Of a DNA stretch of 64,000 nucleotides, positions 1-8,930 are shown in pieces (position 1 is the first letter of the stretch; every line of letters begins with the position of its first letter). The stretch lies in contig JBBIQS010000040.1 in the NCBI GenBank assembly GCA_037442205.1, positions 7,757 to 71,756 of the forward strand, given 5' to 3'. The notes beneath the pieces are model-generated. The model was not told where the DNA came from and made no database searches. It worked only from the letters and a program-made list of their open reading frames with translations. Origin of the DNA: JBBIQS01 sp037442205. GTDB taxonomy: Bacteria; Myxococcota; Myxococcia; Myxococcales; UBA5297. A program made the translations under genes and the position numbers.

Positions 1-495
1 GCCATCGGCAAGATCCTCGCCAAGGCGGCGATGGAAGAGGGCAAGCAGGTGACCTGGATGCCGTCCTACGGCCCGGAGATGCGCGGCGGTACCGCCAACT
101 GCGTGGTGATCATCGACGACGAGCCGATCGGCTCGCCGGTGACCCCGCGTACTCACTCGGCGATCGTGATGAACAAGCAGTCGATCGACAAGTTCGAGCC
201 GTCGGTCTACGACCGCGGGCTGATCGTGGTGAACAGCTCGCTCATCGACCGCAAGGTGCAGCGCACCGACCTGCGCACGGTCTATGTCGAAGCCAACCAA
301 CTGGCGGAGAAGGAAGGCAGCGCCAAGGCCGCCAACATGGTGATGCTCGGCGCCTACGTGGCGGCGACCAAGGTGGTCAAGCCGGAGAGCGTCGAGCACG
401 CCATCGAGAAGACCTTCGAGGGCAAGAGCGGCAAGGTCAGCGAGATCAACGTCCGCGCCTTCCGCCGCGGCTATGAGGCTTCGTCCAAGAGCTAG
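1..495 (+). CDS. korC: 2-oxoacid:ferredoxin oxidoreductase, gamma subunit (KorC-like), 5'-truncated
   Basis: The reading frame is open from base 1, so the N-terminus lies outside the window; 164 residues are visible. The stretch SYGPEMRGGTANC is typical of the gamma subunit of 2-oxoglutarate (or related 2-oxoacid) ferredoxin oxidoreductases, cytoplasmic enzymes that decarboxylate a 2-oxoacid and form acyl-CoA while reducing ferredoxin. The gamma subunit takes part in coenzyme A binding. The protein ends normally in a basic tail, and a strong hairpin follows the stop, so this is probably the last gene of a kor operon whose alpha and beta genes lie to the left. The choice of 2-oxoglutarate over pyruvate or branched-chain substrates is inferred from the motif and is not certain. 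Confidence 0.85.
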   Translation, partial: AIGKILAKAAMEEGKQVTWMPSYGPEMRGGTANCVVIIDDEPIGSPVTPRTHSAIVMNKQSIDKFEPSVYDRGLIVVNSSLIDRKVQRTDLRTVYVEANQLAEKEGSAKAANMVMLGAYVAATKVVKPESVEHAIEKTFEGKSGKVSEINVRAFRRGYEASSKS

Positions 496-519
496 CCAAC
501 CGACGCAGCGATTCACCTG

Positions 520-544
520 AAGGGCCGGGGCCTCCCCGGCCCTT
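520..544. terminator. Strong hairpin between convergent genes
   Basis: A perfect 11-bp inverted repeat (AAGGGCCGGGG and its complement) with a three-base loop lies between the convergent korC-like gene and the DUF2807-like gene. It is followed on the plus strand by a short T-containing run (CGTCTTT). It probably works as a terminator in one or both directions. Confidence 0.7.
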
Positions 545-556
545 CGTCTTTAACGG

Positions 557-1198
557 CTACTCGAAGGTCACCTGGGCGCCGCCCTCCTGCTGCTGGCCCA
601 GGTTGCGAGAGGGACTGCCGGCGACCCGGAGCCTGGAGCCGTCAGTGGCCACGATCTTCACTTCCTGCTGGACGGTGACCTCGACGTAAGAGCCACCGGA
701 GACGGTCAGGTCGGCCTGCGCCGCCAGGAACTCCTTTGCGAAGACGCGCGCGCCGCCGTCGGCGGTCAGGACCAGGAACTCGGTCTCGCCGAAGATCTCG
801 ACCAGGCTCTGGTCGCTGGCAGACAGGGAGAATGCCTTGGCATTGATTCCTTGAGCCCGAACCGAGGAGCCGTTGACGGCTCCCAGCGCCCGCAGGCTCG
901 GGACCCGGACATAGGCCACCGCCGGACGCGCGGGCCGGTAGAAGCCCAGCGGCAGCCGGATCTTGAGGCATTTGCCTTGGACGACAGTCTGGATGTCACC
1001 GACCAGATTGGCATCGGCCTCGAGGCTCACCGAAATCGCCTCCGATTCCCCGACCACGATCTCCGCGCGCAGCCCGGACCCCACCTCCACCGCGTTAAAG
1101 GGCTCGACCTCGCGTTCGACCTCGGCCAGGACCCCGTTTCCGACGTGGCAGGCGAACAGCGGCGCGGCGAAGGCGACGGTCATCAGGCTGCGAAACAT
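557..1198 (-). CDS. DUF2807-like (head GIN domain) lipoprotein
   Basis: This 213-residue protein starts with a signal sequence ending in LFAC, so Cys17 is a probable lipidation site. The rest is a repetitive beta-rich sequence (ADANLVGDIQ, VNGSSVRAQG, ASDQSLVEIF, TDGGARVFA, SGGSYVEV) that matches the pattern of the DUF2807 'auto-transporter adhesin head GIN' domain, which folds as a right-handed beta-helix-like solenoid. It is likely attached to the membrane facing the periplasm. The function of these proteins is not established. It stands alone, convergent to the oxidoreductase gene. Confidence 0.75.
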   Translation of the reverse strand: MFRSLMTVAFAAPLFACHVGNGVLAEVEREVEPFNAVEVGSGLRAEIVVGESEAISVSLEADANLVGDIQTVVQGKCLKIRLPLGFYRPARPAVAYVRVPSLRALGAVNGSSVRAQGINAKAFSLSASDQSLVEIFGETEFLVLTADGGARVFAKEFLAAQADLTVSGGSYVEVTVQQEVKIVATDGSRLRVAGSPSRNLGQQQEGGAQVTFE

Positions 1199-1346
1199 GC
1201 TGCGCTCCAGGCGCGCCGGCCCATTCGATTCGTCGAGCGCGCCTGTCCTGATGGATGCCGCGAGGGCTGGAGACGATCATCGGGGCCTGTGCCCCCTGAA
1301 GACGGACAGCCCCTCACCCGTTTCCGGGGAGGGGCCGTCAACCGGT

Positions 1347-2678
1347 TCAGCCTGGGCGACAACAGTCGACCTCGTCGCCCCGTGCGCCGCGTCGAGGTTG
1401 GAGTTGCGACCTCCTGAGTTGTCGGAGGACCGGAGGCGGTCGGCTAGTGCGGCCCTGGCGCGCGGGCCGCAGGCCGCCGGTCCTTCCGAGGACTGACTTG
1501 AAGCGGGAACGTCCCAACCGCCGCTTGCCGCTCGCGGGGTTGGAAGAGATGAGATCGTCGGCGGTGATCGGTGCGTCTTCGACGACGCGCCGCTCGGTGG
1601 CGCGAGGGCGGCGAACCGGCGCGCGGCCCACTTCGTCGCTCAACGGGGAGCCGGCCGCAGCCACCTCGCCCAGCGCGGCGCTGAGCCAGTTCTGCTCGTG
1701 GAGCGCCTCGACGTTGGTCACCCGAAGCGTCGAGCGGCGGGACGGCTCGCGGATGAGCCGAGCCCAGAGGCTGGCGGCGCCCACCGGTTTGGAGCCGGCG
1801 CGAGCCACCGCCAGCGGCTTCTCACTGGCCATGCCGAGCATGCGGCCGACGGTGACCAGCTCGAAGCCGCGCGCGCGCAGGCCCTCGATGATCTCCGGCA
1901 GGGCCTCGGAGGTCCGGAAGCGCGGGTGGTTGATGTGCATGACCACGATCGACCCGGGCTGGGACTTGCGCACCACCCATTTCACCAGCGAGTCCTTGGA
2001 GATCTTGAGGTCGGGGTCGCCGGAGGGCAGGTCGTACTCGATGGTGGTCAGGCCCAGCTCGGCGGCCACGCGCACCAGCTGCTCGTCGTACTCGCCGAAC
2101 GGCGGGCGGAACAGCTTCGGCTGCCATCCCAGCTGCGCGTAGAACTCGGCCTGGGCCTTGGACAGGTCGGCCCGGACCTGCGCCGCGGTGAGCTTGGGGA
2201 AGTGTGGGTGCATGAACCCGTGGATGGCGATCTCGAACAACGGATTGCGCGCCAGCTCGCGCAGGTGCTGGGGTTCGCGCTGGGCCCACCCACCGCCGAC
2301 GAAGAGGGTGGCGGGGGTGTTGGTGGCGATCAGGGTCTTGGTGATCCGCTCGTCGTAGCGGTGGGGATCGGTGATGGTGCAGGCGTCGAAGGTGAGGGCG
2401 ACCTGCTTCGCCGTCTGCGGACCGTGGATCACGATCTCGTTGCGAGCGGGCGGGAGCGGCGGCGCCGCCGGACGGTCGAGGTACTTGAAGCGCTTCTCGC
2501 TGCCGCTCGGCGCCGGCATCTCCGGCATCGGCAGCTCCGCGCTCTCGGCGTCTTCCGGCTCGGAGAGGTCAGGCTCGACCAGCGCCTCGGCATCGGCGGG
2601 CAGCATCGGCAGCGGCTCTCGCGCCAGGGCCGCGGGCCCCGCCAGCACTGCCAATGCGATGATCGCCGAACGCAGCAT
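1347..2678 (-). CDS. Secreted polysaccharide deacetylase (NodB/CE4 family)
   Basis: The chosen ATG gives 443 residues beginning with a signal peptide (MLRSAIIALAVLAGPAALA); the frame could start 12 codons earlier. A Pro/Glu-rich linker (about 21-80) leads into a CE4 deacetylase domain (about 85-285). Family motifs are present: TFDAC at 96-100 with catalytic-type Asp98, metal-ligand-type His153 and His157 in HGFMH, RPPFGEY at 191-197, Asp216, and His248 in VVMHIN. CE4 enzymes remove N- or O-acetyl groups from cell-wall or surface polysaccharides such as peptidoglycan, chitin or xylan. The last 60 or so residues are unusually rich in arginine and low in complexity, and may not fold or may result from a lost frame. 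Confidence 0.8.
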   Translation of the reverse strand: MLRSAIIALAVLAGPAALAREPLPMLPADAEALVEPDLSEPEDAESAELPMPEMPAPSGSEKRFKYLDRPAAPPLPPARNEIVIHGPQTAKQVALTFDACTITDPHRYDERITKTLIATNTPATLFVGGGWAQREPQHLRELARNPLFEIAIHGFMHPHFPKLTAAQVRADLSKAQAEFYAQLGWQPKLFRPPFGEYDEQLVRVAAELGLTTIEYDLPSGDPDLKISKDSLVKWVVRKSQPGSIVVMHINHPRFRTSEALPEIIEGLRARGFELVTVGRMLGMASEKPLAVARAGSKPVGAASLWARLIREPSRRSTLRVTNVEALHEQNWLSAALGEVAAAGSPLSDEVGRAPVRRPRATERRVVEDAPITADDLISSNPASGKRRLGRSRFKSVLGRTGGLRPARQGRTSRPPPVLRQLRRSQLQPRRGARGDEVDCCRPG

Positions 2679-2812
2679 CGAGGAGCTTGGGACAGCGGGG
2701 CCGACCGGTTGCATTCATCATACCCCGGTCACTCGCTCCCCGGGTGCTCAAGCGCTCGGCCGATGTAGGTCGAAGTAGGCGGCGCGACAGCGACCAGAGT
2801 CGGATACCCGGT

Positions 2813-3387
2813 TCAGCGCAGCAGCACCAACAGCGCGACCGCACCGGCGATCACCGCCACCCCTACCGCCGACACGACCGGCCACCAGGCTCTGCCACGC
2901 GAACCGCGGGGCGGCACTGGAGCTGCTTTTCCGGAGTCCGCGGCCCAGAGATTGGTGACCTCGGCGGCATCGAAGTGGGTTGCTCCCGCCAGAGCGCCCG
3001 AGAGCACGAGCGCAAGTGGAAGATGTAGCGATCGGTCCCGAAGTAGCCGTTCAGCGCCGCGTGCATCCTCTCCAGCCGGCGTCGGTCGATTCCCTTGTCC
3101 GGCCTGACCAGCGCCGAGCCTTGGATTCCACCGGCCCCCTTCTCCTGGCTCACCGTCCCGGTCGCCAGCCCGGCGTCCGCGCTCCAGCGCACCGAGTCCT
3201 CGAGCAGCACCAGCTCCTGGCGCACCACCTTGCCCGCGCTGTCCACCCAGGAGAGCAGGTCGGCGCCGCCGCTGCCTTGATGCCACACCTCACGCAGTCC
3301 GTCGGCCCCGGGGGGCGACTCCGCCGCGCGCACGCGAAACAGCGATTCGACGGCAACTTTCGCCTTGCTGGACAGCTGCTTGGACAT
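2813..3387 (-). pseudogene. Hypothetical tail-anchored membrane protein, frameshifted by one base
   Basis: No family was recognised. The first part (from MSKQLSSKAK) reads sensibly down to about base 3013 (ending GTDRYIFHL). The sensible continuation (ALVLSGALAGATHFDAAEV) lies in the next frame and ends in one hydrophobic segment (VVSAVGVAVIAGAVALLVLL) just before the stop. Restoring one base, for example a C in CAC(C)TT near 3013-3015, gives a continuous protein of about 191 residues with a C-terminal membrane anchor and a cytoplasmic N-terminal domain. It may be a real pseudogene or a sequencing error. Without the fix the upstream frame would stop at 2863 after an aberrant tail. Confidence 0.5.
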
Positions 3388-3501
3388 GCTCCCCCCCCTA
3401 CAACCGGCAGGCGCACCGGCCCCTCGCCGACGACGTGCTTCTGCAGCCTACCCCGCTCCTTGGCCCCGATGACAATGCTGAGAAATGCGCAAGTTGGGGG
3501 A

Positions 3502-4272
3502 TCAGACAGCCCGGCCCTGGGCCCCGTCCACGATCACGCAGGAGCCGGTCACCCAGCTGGCCTTGGCCGAGCAGAGGAATGCCACCACCTCGGCTACTTC
3601 CTGAGGAGTGCCGAAGCGGCCCCATGGGAGTTCCTGCTTGATCTTCTGCTCGATCATCTGCGGGTTCTCCTTGCGCCGCTGGTCCCAGCTGCCGCCGGGG
3701 AAGAGGATCGAGCCGGGCGCCACCGAGTTCACCCGGATGCCGTAGCGGGCCAAGTCGATCGCCATCTCCTTGGTGACCGCGCTCAGGGCGGCCTTGGCCG
3801 CGGTGTAGGGAGCGCTGGTGCAGTACTCGCGCGCGCAGATCGAGGACATGTGGACGATGGCGCCGCCGCCGCGCTCGCGCATGTGGGCCACCGCCGGCTG
3901 GCTGCACCAGACCGCGGTCATCAGATTCACGTCGAGCACCTGTCGCCACTGGTCGGCGCTGGACTGGTCGAAGGGCCCGCTGCGCAGGCTTCCGCCGACG
4001 TTGTTGACCAGGATCTCCAGCCCGCCCAGCGCCGCCAGCGCCCGGGCGACCGCGTCCTGGGCCCCGGCCTCCGTCGACAGGTCGGCGGCGATTGCCACCG
4101 CCTCCCCGCCCTTGGCCCGCAGCTCGCGGGCAAAATCCTCCAGTTCCTGGGCATTTCGCGCCACCAGGGCCATCCGCGCGCCCTCGCGAACCAAGACCTC
4201 GGCGATCGCCCGGCCGATCCCGCGGCTCGCTCCGGTGACCAGCGCCGGCTTCCCTGTGATCTGCAGATCCAT
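3502..4272 (-). CDS. Short-chain dehydrogenase/reductase (SDR, FabG-like)
   Basis: A 256-residue classical SDR enzyme. The Rossmann cofactor motif TGASRGIG covers residues 13-20, the structural NNVGG motif is at 90-94, and the catalytic Ser (143/144), Tyr156 and Lys160 are in place (YTAAK). These enzymes reduce or oxidise carbonyl/hydroxyl groups with NAD(P)H. The C-terminal VTGSCVIVDGAQ is the usual end of the FabG subgroup. The substrate cannot be told from sequence. It is transcribed alone, divergent from the lipoprotein gene to its right. Confidence 0.85.
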   Translation of the reverse strand: MDLQITGKPALVTGASRGIGRAIAEVLVREGARMALVARNAQELEDFARELRAKGGEAVAIAADLSTEAGAQDAVARALAALGGLEILVNNVGGSLRSGPFDQSSADQWRQVLDVNLMTAVWCSQPAVAHMRERGGGAIVHMSSICAREYCTSAPYTAAKAALSAVTKEMAIDLARYGIRVNSVAPGSILFPGGSWDQRRKENPQMIEQKIKQELPWGRFGTPQEVAEVVAFLCSAKASWVTGSCVIVDGAQGRAV

Positions 4273-4432
4273 CGATGGTGCTCCTGGCTGTCGACGGCGA
4301 GGTCGCTGTGATTAGCACGGCCGGCCGCGGACCGGCACCGACTTCCGAGCGCACCAAGACCAGCAGAGCGTCTCGGAGGTGCCGCCTCGCCGTCTGGCCG
4401 CTAAGATGTCGGGCTTCGACTGGGAGACTTTC

Positions 4433-5758
4433 ATGAGATCGCTCGTTCTATCGCTGGCTCTGCTGATCGCGACCGGATGTGGTGGTTCCACGGGCCAGGC
4501 CGGTGGCACTCCTGCCAAGACCTCGCTCAATCCGCCTGCGGGCCCCTTCAACGGCGAGGTGACGGTCACCTTCACCACCGACAAGCCGGCCGACCTCTTC
4601 ATCTCCACCGACGGCAGCGATCCGCGCACCAGCCCCACCCGCGTGAACTCGGCCTCGCCGGCGACGATCACCCTCAAGCAGACCACCGCCGTCACCTACT
4701 TCTCGCGCACTCCCGAGGGACTCGAAGAGGAGCTGCACACCGCCCAGTATGTGCGCGCCGGCGGGCCCAAGGGCACGGTCTCGGGAGTGGTCGTCCTGGG
4801 CAACCCGACCGCCGGCCACGCGGTGAGCATCGTCTCCGACGGCAACGCCACTCCCCTCGGCCCGGGCGTCGCCAAGACCGAGCTGCCCTTCTTCATCAAG
4901 GACCTCACCTCGGGCGCCCACCGCCTGCAGGCCGCCGCCGACCTCAACGACGACGGCAAGATCGACCCGCTGCGCGACCTGGCCAGCGACGCCTTCAGCT
5001 ACGAGCTCGACCTCAACGACCCGGCCAAGGCCAGCCTGGAGGGCGTGAAGCTCTACCTGGGGGCCTCGAAGCCTGGGCTGTGCACCATCGAGGGCGAGGT
5101 CATCCTGGGCAAGCCGATTCCGCGGCAGGCGCTGACGGTGACCACCCTCGACCCGGCGGTACTGCGCTCGGGGAACGTCGACGCCCAGCAGCTGCTCAGC
5201 CAGCTGTCGAACGGCTACCGCACCTTCACCAACGACACCGACACCCACTATCCCTTCCAGCTGCGCGACCTGGATCCGGGGACCTACCTGGCGGTGCCGG
5301 CGCTGACCGGCCTGGGCGCCTCGGCGTCGATCAACCTGGTGGCCGACCTGACCTCGATCATCTTCTGCAGCGCCAACGGCATCGCCAACTCCACCTTGCG
5401 CTACGGCCAGGTGGAGCTCAGCGGGACCGCGACCTGGATCCCGGCCAGCCCTCCCAGCGGCTTCGTGTACGGGATGATCGCCGCCCGCAAGCCGCTGTCG
5501 CTGCTGAGCCAGTCGCTGCAGGTGGTGCTGATGCCGACCTTCTTCGTCCAGGCCGGGACCGACTACAAGGCCAGCTTCGGCGGCGAGGGGCTGAAGGACA
5601 ACGGGGCCTTCCAGCTGCGGGCCTTCACCAACGCCGGCGGAGCCGATCCCTTCACCGCCGGGCTGACCTGGGCGCTCAACCCCATGGCTCCCGAGCCGGC
5701 GCAGGCCACCTTCACCGCCACCCCGCCCTCGGTGCAGCAGGACTTCACTGCCCAGTAG
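4433..5758 (+). CDS. Lipoprotein with chitobiase C-terminal-type beta-sandwich domain
   Basis: The ATG at 4433 gives 441 residues with a lipoprotein signal (MRSLVLSLALLIATGC, Cys16). Residues about 28-95 look like a CHB_HEX_C (chitobiase/beta-hexosaminidase C-terminal) beta-sandwich: PFNGEVTVTFTTD and DLFISTDGSDPRTSP, a repeat common in bacterial surface proteins. The remainder contains two segments resembling carboxypeptidase-like Ig folds (KGTVSGVVVLGNP and CTIEGEVILGKP). No catalytic motif was seen, so a structural or binding role at the cell surface is likely. A -10-like TAAGAT lies at 4402-4407. The stop overlaps the end of the convergent M23 gene by 14 bases. Confidence 0.7.
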   Translation: MRSLVLSLALLIATGCGGSTGQAGGTPAKTSLNPPAGPFNGEVTVTFTTDKPADLFISTDGSDPRTSPTRVNSASPATITLKQTTAVTYFSRTPEGLEEELHTAQYVRAGGPKGTVSGVVVLGNPTAGHAVSIVSDGNATPLGPGVAKTELPFFIKDLTSGAHRLQAAADLNDDGKIDPLRDLASDAFSYELDLNDPAKASLEGVKLYLGASKPGLCTIEGEVILGKPIPRQALTVTTLDPAVLRSGNVDAQQLLSQLSNGYRTFTNDTDTHYPFQLRDLDPGTYLAVPALTGLGASASINLVADLTSIIFCSANGIANSTLRYGQVELSGTATWIPASPPSGFVYGMIAARKPLSLLSQSLQVVLMPTFFVQAGTDYKASFGGEGLKDNGAFQLRAFTNAGGADPFTAGLTWALNPMAPEPAQATFTATPPSVQQDFTAQ

Positions 5759-6539
5759 CCGGCCTGGGTTCCGAGTCGTCGGAGGCCAGCAGCATCCGGT
5801 AGCTGTCCAGCGGCACGAAGCGGGCGTCCCACAGACCGAAGTGCAGGTGCGTCGGCGAGCGGCGCGGCCAGGCGTTCTTGCCGGTGCGCCCGACCATTCC
5901 CACCGCCTGTCCGGCCAGCACGTGGTCGCCCGGCTTCACCGCCACCGATTCCAGGTGGGCGTAGTAGGCCACCAGCTTGCGCGCCGGCAGGTACAGCAAC
6001 ACGTAGTTGCCGCCCTTCGACTCCTCGCCCGCCTTCCACCCTTCGTGCGCCGAGAGGACCCAGCCCTCCTCCACCGCCCGCGCCTTGTAGGGATTCCCGT
6101 TCTTGTCCCGGCTGATCTCCTTGGGGTCGGGGACGAACAGGTCGTGCGCCGGATGGCCGGGAAACTTCGCGGCGTAGCAGGGAATGTGGCGCGCCGGCTG
6201 ATAGCCGCTGCCCTTCTGCTGTCCCAGGGCGTCGGAGATCGAGACGCCCTCGACCGGGAACAGCCAGCGTGGCGCCGGCTTCACCTCGCCGGCACAGCGA
6301 TCGAGCGCCTTCACCGCCGCCGACAAGAGCGCCAGATCATCCTTGTCGCACTCGGACTTCTCCCGCATTCGCGTGTCGGCCTCGACGGCGGCGGGGATGG
6401 CGCTGAGGTCGCAGCCCGCTGAGGCGGCGGCCGCCGGGCGTTGCTCGACGGCGGCGGGGGTCGGCTCGACGGCCGAGGCTGGGCCGGCGAGGGCGCCGAG
6501 GAGGAGCGAGGCGAAGATGGGGAGACCGACCCGGAGCAT
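5745..6539 (-). CDS. M23-family metallopeptidase (LytM-like), secreted
   Basis: The start at 6539 gives 264 residues with a signal peptide (MLRVGLPIFASLLLGALAGPASA). A helical, Cys-containing N-terminal part (about 40-90) precedes an M23 domain (about 95-250). The zinc-site residues expected for LytM peptidases are seen: HPAHD (His129, Asp133), YAHL (His195) and HLHFG (His231, His233). Members cut cross-links in peptidoglycan; some have lost activity, but here the ligands appear intact. It probably acts in the periplasm during cell-wall remodelling. It is a single gene that ends by overlapping the neighbouring lipoprotein gene tail to tail. Confidence 0.8.
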   Translation of the reverse strand: MLRVGLPIFASLLLGALAGPASAVEPTPAAVEQRPAAAASAGCDLSAIPAAVEADTRMREKSECDKDDLALLSAAVKALDRCAGEVKPAPRWLFPVEGVSISDALGQQKGSGYQPARHIPCYAAKFPGHPAHDLFVPDPKEISRDKNGNPYKARAVEEGWVLSAHEGWKAGEESKGGNYVLLYLPARKLVAYYAHLESVAVKPGDHVLAGQAVGMVGRTGKNAWPRRSPTHLHFGLWDARFVPLDSYRMLLASDDSEPRPATGQ

Positions 6540-6668
6540 CCGGACGATTCTGCCTTCAGTTCGGCCAGGCACCAAACTTCGCTCGACGGGGAAACGCGCA
6601 CCGCGCCCGATGGCGCTTGGTGCCCCACGGTTCTGGGGAGGGCCGGACCGCCGGCCGCGCACCCAACA

Positions 6669-6705
6669 CGAAGGGCCGCGAGCTGGCTTCGCCCACGGCC
6701 CTTCG
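6669..6705 (-). terminator. Candidate terminator downstream of the cytochrome gene
   Basis: A perfect 10-bp inverted repeat (CGAAGGGCCG with CGGCCCTTCG) around a 17-base loop lies just past the cytochrome stop at 6722. No T-run follows, so intrinsic termination is only probable. Confidence 0.45.
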
Positions 6706-6721
6706 CGCACGAAACAGTGGA

Positions 6722-6994
6722 CTACTTCGCCAGGCCGGCCACGTAGGCGGCGACGGCGTCGACGTCCTCGGCGCTGATCTTCACCGGCTTCATCTTGCCC
6801 TTGCCCTCGGTGACCGCCTTCTTCACGGCGGCGGCGTCGGTGCCGGCGATGGCGTTCGGGGCCATCTTGGCGCCCTTGGCGTCGGCGCCGTGGCAGCTCT
6901 TGCACTTCGACGCGAAGATGGCAGCGCCATCGGCGGCGAAGGCGGCGGTGGAGAACGACAGCACGAATGCAGCGATCAGGATGTTCTTCATCAT
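6722..6994 (-). CDS. Small monoheme c-type cytochrome
   Basis: The ATG pair at 6989-6994 is preceded by a good ribosome site (GAGG, about 8 bases upstream), giving 90 residues. A signal peptide (MMKNILIAAFVLSFSTAAFA) is followed by one heme-binding CKSCH (Cys31, Cys34, His35). Met44 or Met68 could be the second axial ligand. The mature protein is about 70 residues, the size of cytochrome c551/c6-type periplasmic electron carriers. Its redox partners are not evident from the neighbours. Confidence 0.85.
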   Translation of the reverse strand: MMKNILIAAFVLSFSTAAFAADGAAIFASKCKSCHGADAKGAKMAPNAIAGTDAAAVKKAVTEGKGKMKPVKISAEDVDAVAAYVAGLAK

Positions 6995-7093
6995 GGGATC
7001 TACCTCGTTCGTGGTTTGGTTCAGCGGACCGACCGCATCCGCCGGCTCTCTCCTCGGCGATTTCCCCCTCGGGAGACCGCCTCGGCAGGTGGC

Positions 7094-7123
7094 GTCATAG
7101 CTGACGTCCATGACGATTTCCAA
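7094..7123 (-). promoter_or_regulatory. Candidate promoter for the cytochrome c gene
   Basis: On the minus strand TTGGAA and TATGAC are separated by 18 bases, within an unusually A/T-rich patch of an otherwise G+C-rich region. This would start transcription near 7087 and leave a leader of roughly 90 bases before the cytochrome start. No riboswitch fold was recognised in the leader. Confidence 0.4.
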
Positions 7124-7253
7124 TTCAAAATGGACCCATCCGAGGGTCTTCGATGGAGCGTGAACACCCCGTGCGCGCTGCTGGCACTGGCGGTGCGCAC
7201 GCAATTCGGTAGCGCAACTAATCGGAGCCATCAGTCCTCGGCATTTGCCGCTC

Positions 7254-8843
7254 TCAGCGGCCGAGGAGGCCGTCGCCGTCGGGACCGACCGGCATCAGCA
7301 CCAGCCTGGTGGCGAGCTCGCCGGCGGTGGCCTTGGCGTCCAGCACCGCCCTCCCCGGCGAGCGCGCCGACAGGCTGAGGACGCAGGGGTTGAGGTTCTC
7401 GAACCGGAACCGCCCCAGCCGGTCCGAGCGCGTCTCGAACACCCGCCCGTCGGCCGGGCAGCGGGCGCGAACTACCGCTCCGGCGACGCGTCGGTCTTGC
7501 TCGTCGAGGGCCAGCCCTTCCAACCCGGGCAGCGAGGGCGGCCGCAGCACCACCCTCAGCCGCTCGCCGCGGCGGACCTTGACCAGCACGTGGGCCTGCA
7601 GCGGAAGCCGGCCGACGGTGACCAGCCGATGCCAGCCCGGCTCGAGCGGGCCCAGCCGGAAGCGACCGGCGGCATCCACCAGTGCCGTCTGCGGCGCGCC
7701 CCTCGCTTCGCACAGCTCGGGCAGCGCCTCCTCGCAGCGGTCGCCCTGGACGACCACTCCTCCCACCGGCAGCTTTCCCGAGGCGTCCAGCGCCACCCCT
7801 TCGATGAACGCCCCAGGCTGTAGCACGACCCTCAGCGGCGGCCCGGGGAGGCGAAGCTCGGCCACCAGCCGCTCGCTGTCCGGGTGGCGAACCTCGACCC
7901 GGTACAGCCCCGGTTCGAGCCCGGGCAGGTATAGCTCGCCGCGCTCGTCCGCCTTGGCCAGCAGCCGCGCCTCCCTCCCCTGAGAGAGCGCCAGCGCCGA
8001 TTCCCGCTGCAGCGCCAACACCCCCTCCTCCGCCGCCGGATCCACCCTGGCTTCGCCCGAGCGCTGCTCGAGCCTGGCCTCGATCTGGGCGCCGGCCGCC
8101 GGCCGCCCGCTGGCCAGGCGCAGCTTTCCGACGAGCGGCACCGCGCGTGCCAACGACACCTCCACCGTCTCCGGCTCGCCAGGCCTGACCAGGGCCGAGC
8201 GCCAGCTGGTCAGTTGGCCATCGGCCTCGACCCGCACCTGGTAGACGAGCGGAAGCAGCCCGTCGGCGCGGAACAGCCCCGGCGAGACCTCACGGGCCGG
8301 CGTCCCGAGCGAAAGCGGCCCTCCGCGAGGCGAGGCCAGCCGCAGCTCGGTCAGGGGCTCGATCACGCTCACCCGCACGTCCTTGAGCGGCCCCTCGGCG
8401 CGCACCTGGACCAGCAGCGAGCCCGGCGGCGCCAGCTCTAGCCTGGCCTCAGGCGAAGGGAGCGGCTGCTTCGGGTCGAGCAGCAGCGAGGCGTGCCTGC
8501 CGCCGGCACTGGCCAGCACCCGGCACCAGCCGCACGCGCCGACTTCGAGGCTGAATCGACCCTGGGAATCGGCGATCGCCACCGGATCCGGCTGAAGCTG
8601 GAAGCCGGCGGCCGAGAACGACAGCAGCGTCACCCGGGCGCCGGCAGCGGGGACTCCGTCGCTGACGACGACGCCGCGCAAGGCGCCGGCCCGCCCCCCC
8701 GCCGGCTCGACCCCGGCATCGCCCGCCAAGCCCTCGCCGCTCGCCGCCCGCGCCGGGTCTCCCGGCGGGACCGCCGCCACGAGCCACGAGCAAAGAAGCG
8801 CTGCGACCACGGGCATCGAGGGCTCCGACTGCGGGCGCTGCAT
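7254..8843 (-). CDS. Secreted protein with repeated carboxypeptidase regulatory-like domains
   Basis: The chosen start gives 529 residues. An alternative ATG at 8816 has a better ribosome site (GGAG, six bases away) and begins directly at the hydrophobic signal (MPVVAALLCSWLVAA). After the signal, the protein is a chain of beta-sandwich segments of the CarboxypepD_reg-like type (ALRGVVVSDGVPAAGARV, VPLVGKLRLASGRPAAGA, AFIEGVALDASGKLPVGG, LEGLALDEQDRRVAGA). Such modules are structural or binding units of exported proteins. No catalytic domain was seen. It sits divergent to panD. Confidence 0.65.
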   Translation of the reverse strand: MQRPQSEPSMPVVAALLCSWLVAAVPPGDPARAASGEGLAGDAGVEPAGGRAGALRGVVVSDGVPAAGARVTLLSFSAAGFQLQPDPVAIADSQGRFSLEVGACGWCRVLASAGGRHASLLLDPKQPLPSPEARLELAPPGSLLVQVRAEGPLKDVRVSVIEPLTELRLASPRGGPLSLGTPAREVSPGLFRADGLLPLVYQVRVEADGQLTSWRSALVRPGEPETVEVSLARAVPLVGKLRLASGRPAAGAQIEARLEQRSGEARVDPAAEEGVLALQRESALALSQGREARLLAKADERGELYLPGLEPGLYRVEVRHPDSERLVAELRLPGPPLRVVLQPGAFIEGVALDASGKLPVGGVVVQGDRCEEALPELCEARGAPQTALVDAAGRFRLGPLEPGWHRLVTVGRLPLQAHVLVKVRRGERLRVVLRPPSLPGLEGLALDEQDRRVAGAVVRARCPADGRVFETRSDRLGRFRFENLNPCVLSLSARSPGRAVLDAKATAGELATRLVLMPVGPDGDGLLGR

Positions 8844-8901
8844 CGACACAGACGATAGCCAGCCGGCGACGGGCTCCACAAGCGGACATCTCGGACGCCG
8901 C

Positions 8902-8930
8902 TTGTCCTGGCCTCGGCGGTGGTCTAGGGT
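8902..8930 (+). promoter_or_regulatory. Candidate promoter for panD
   Basis: TTGTCC and TAGGGT are separated by exactly 17 bases, resembling a housekeeping-sigma promoter, and lie about 115 bases upstream of the panD start in the divergent gap. Confidence 0.4.

Noticed and set aside
6995..7093. Possible cyclic di-GMP riboswitch (GEMM) in the cytochrome leader
   Set aside because: Leaders of c-type cytochrome genes in related bacteria can hold one, but the conserved GEMM core sequences were not found here.
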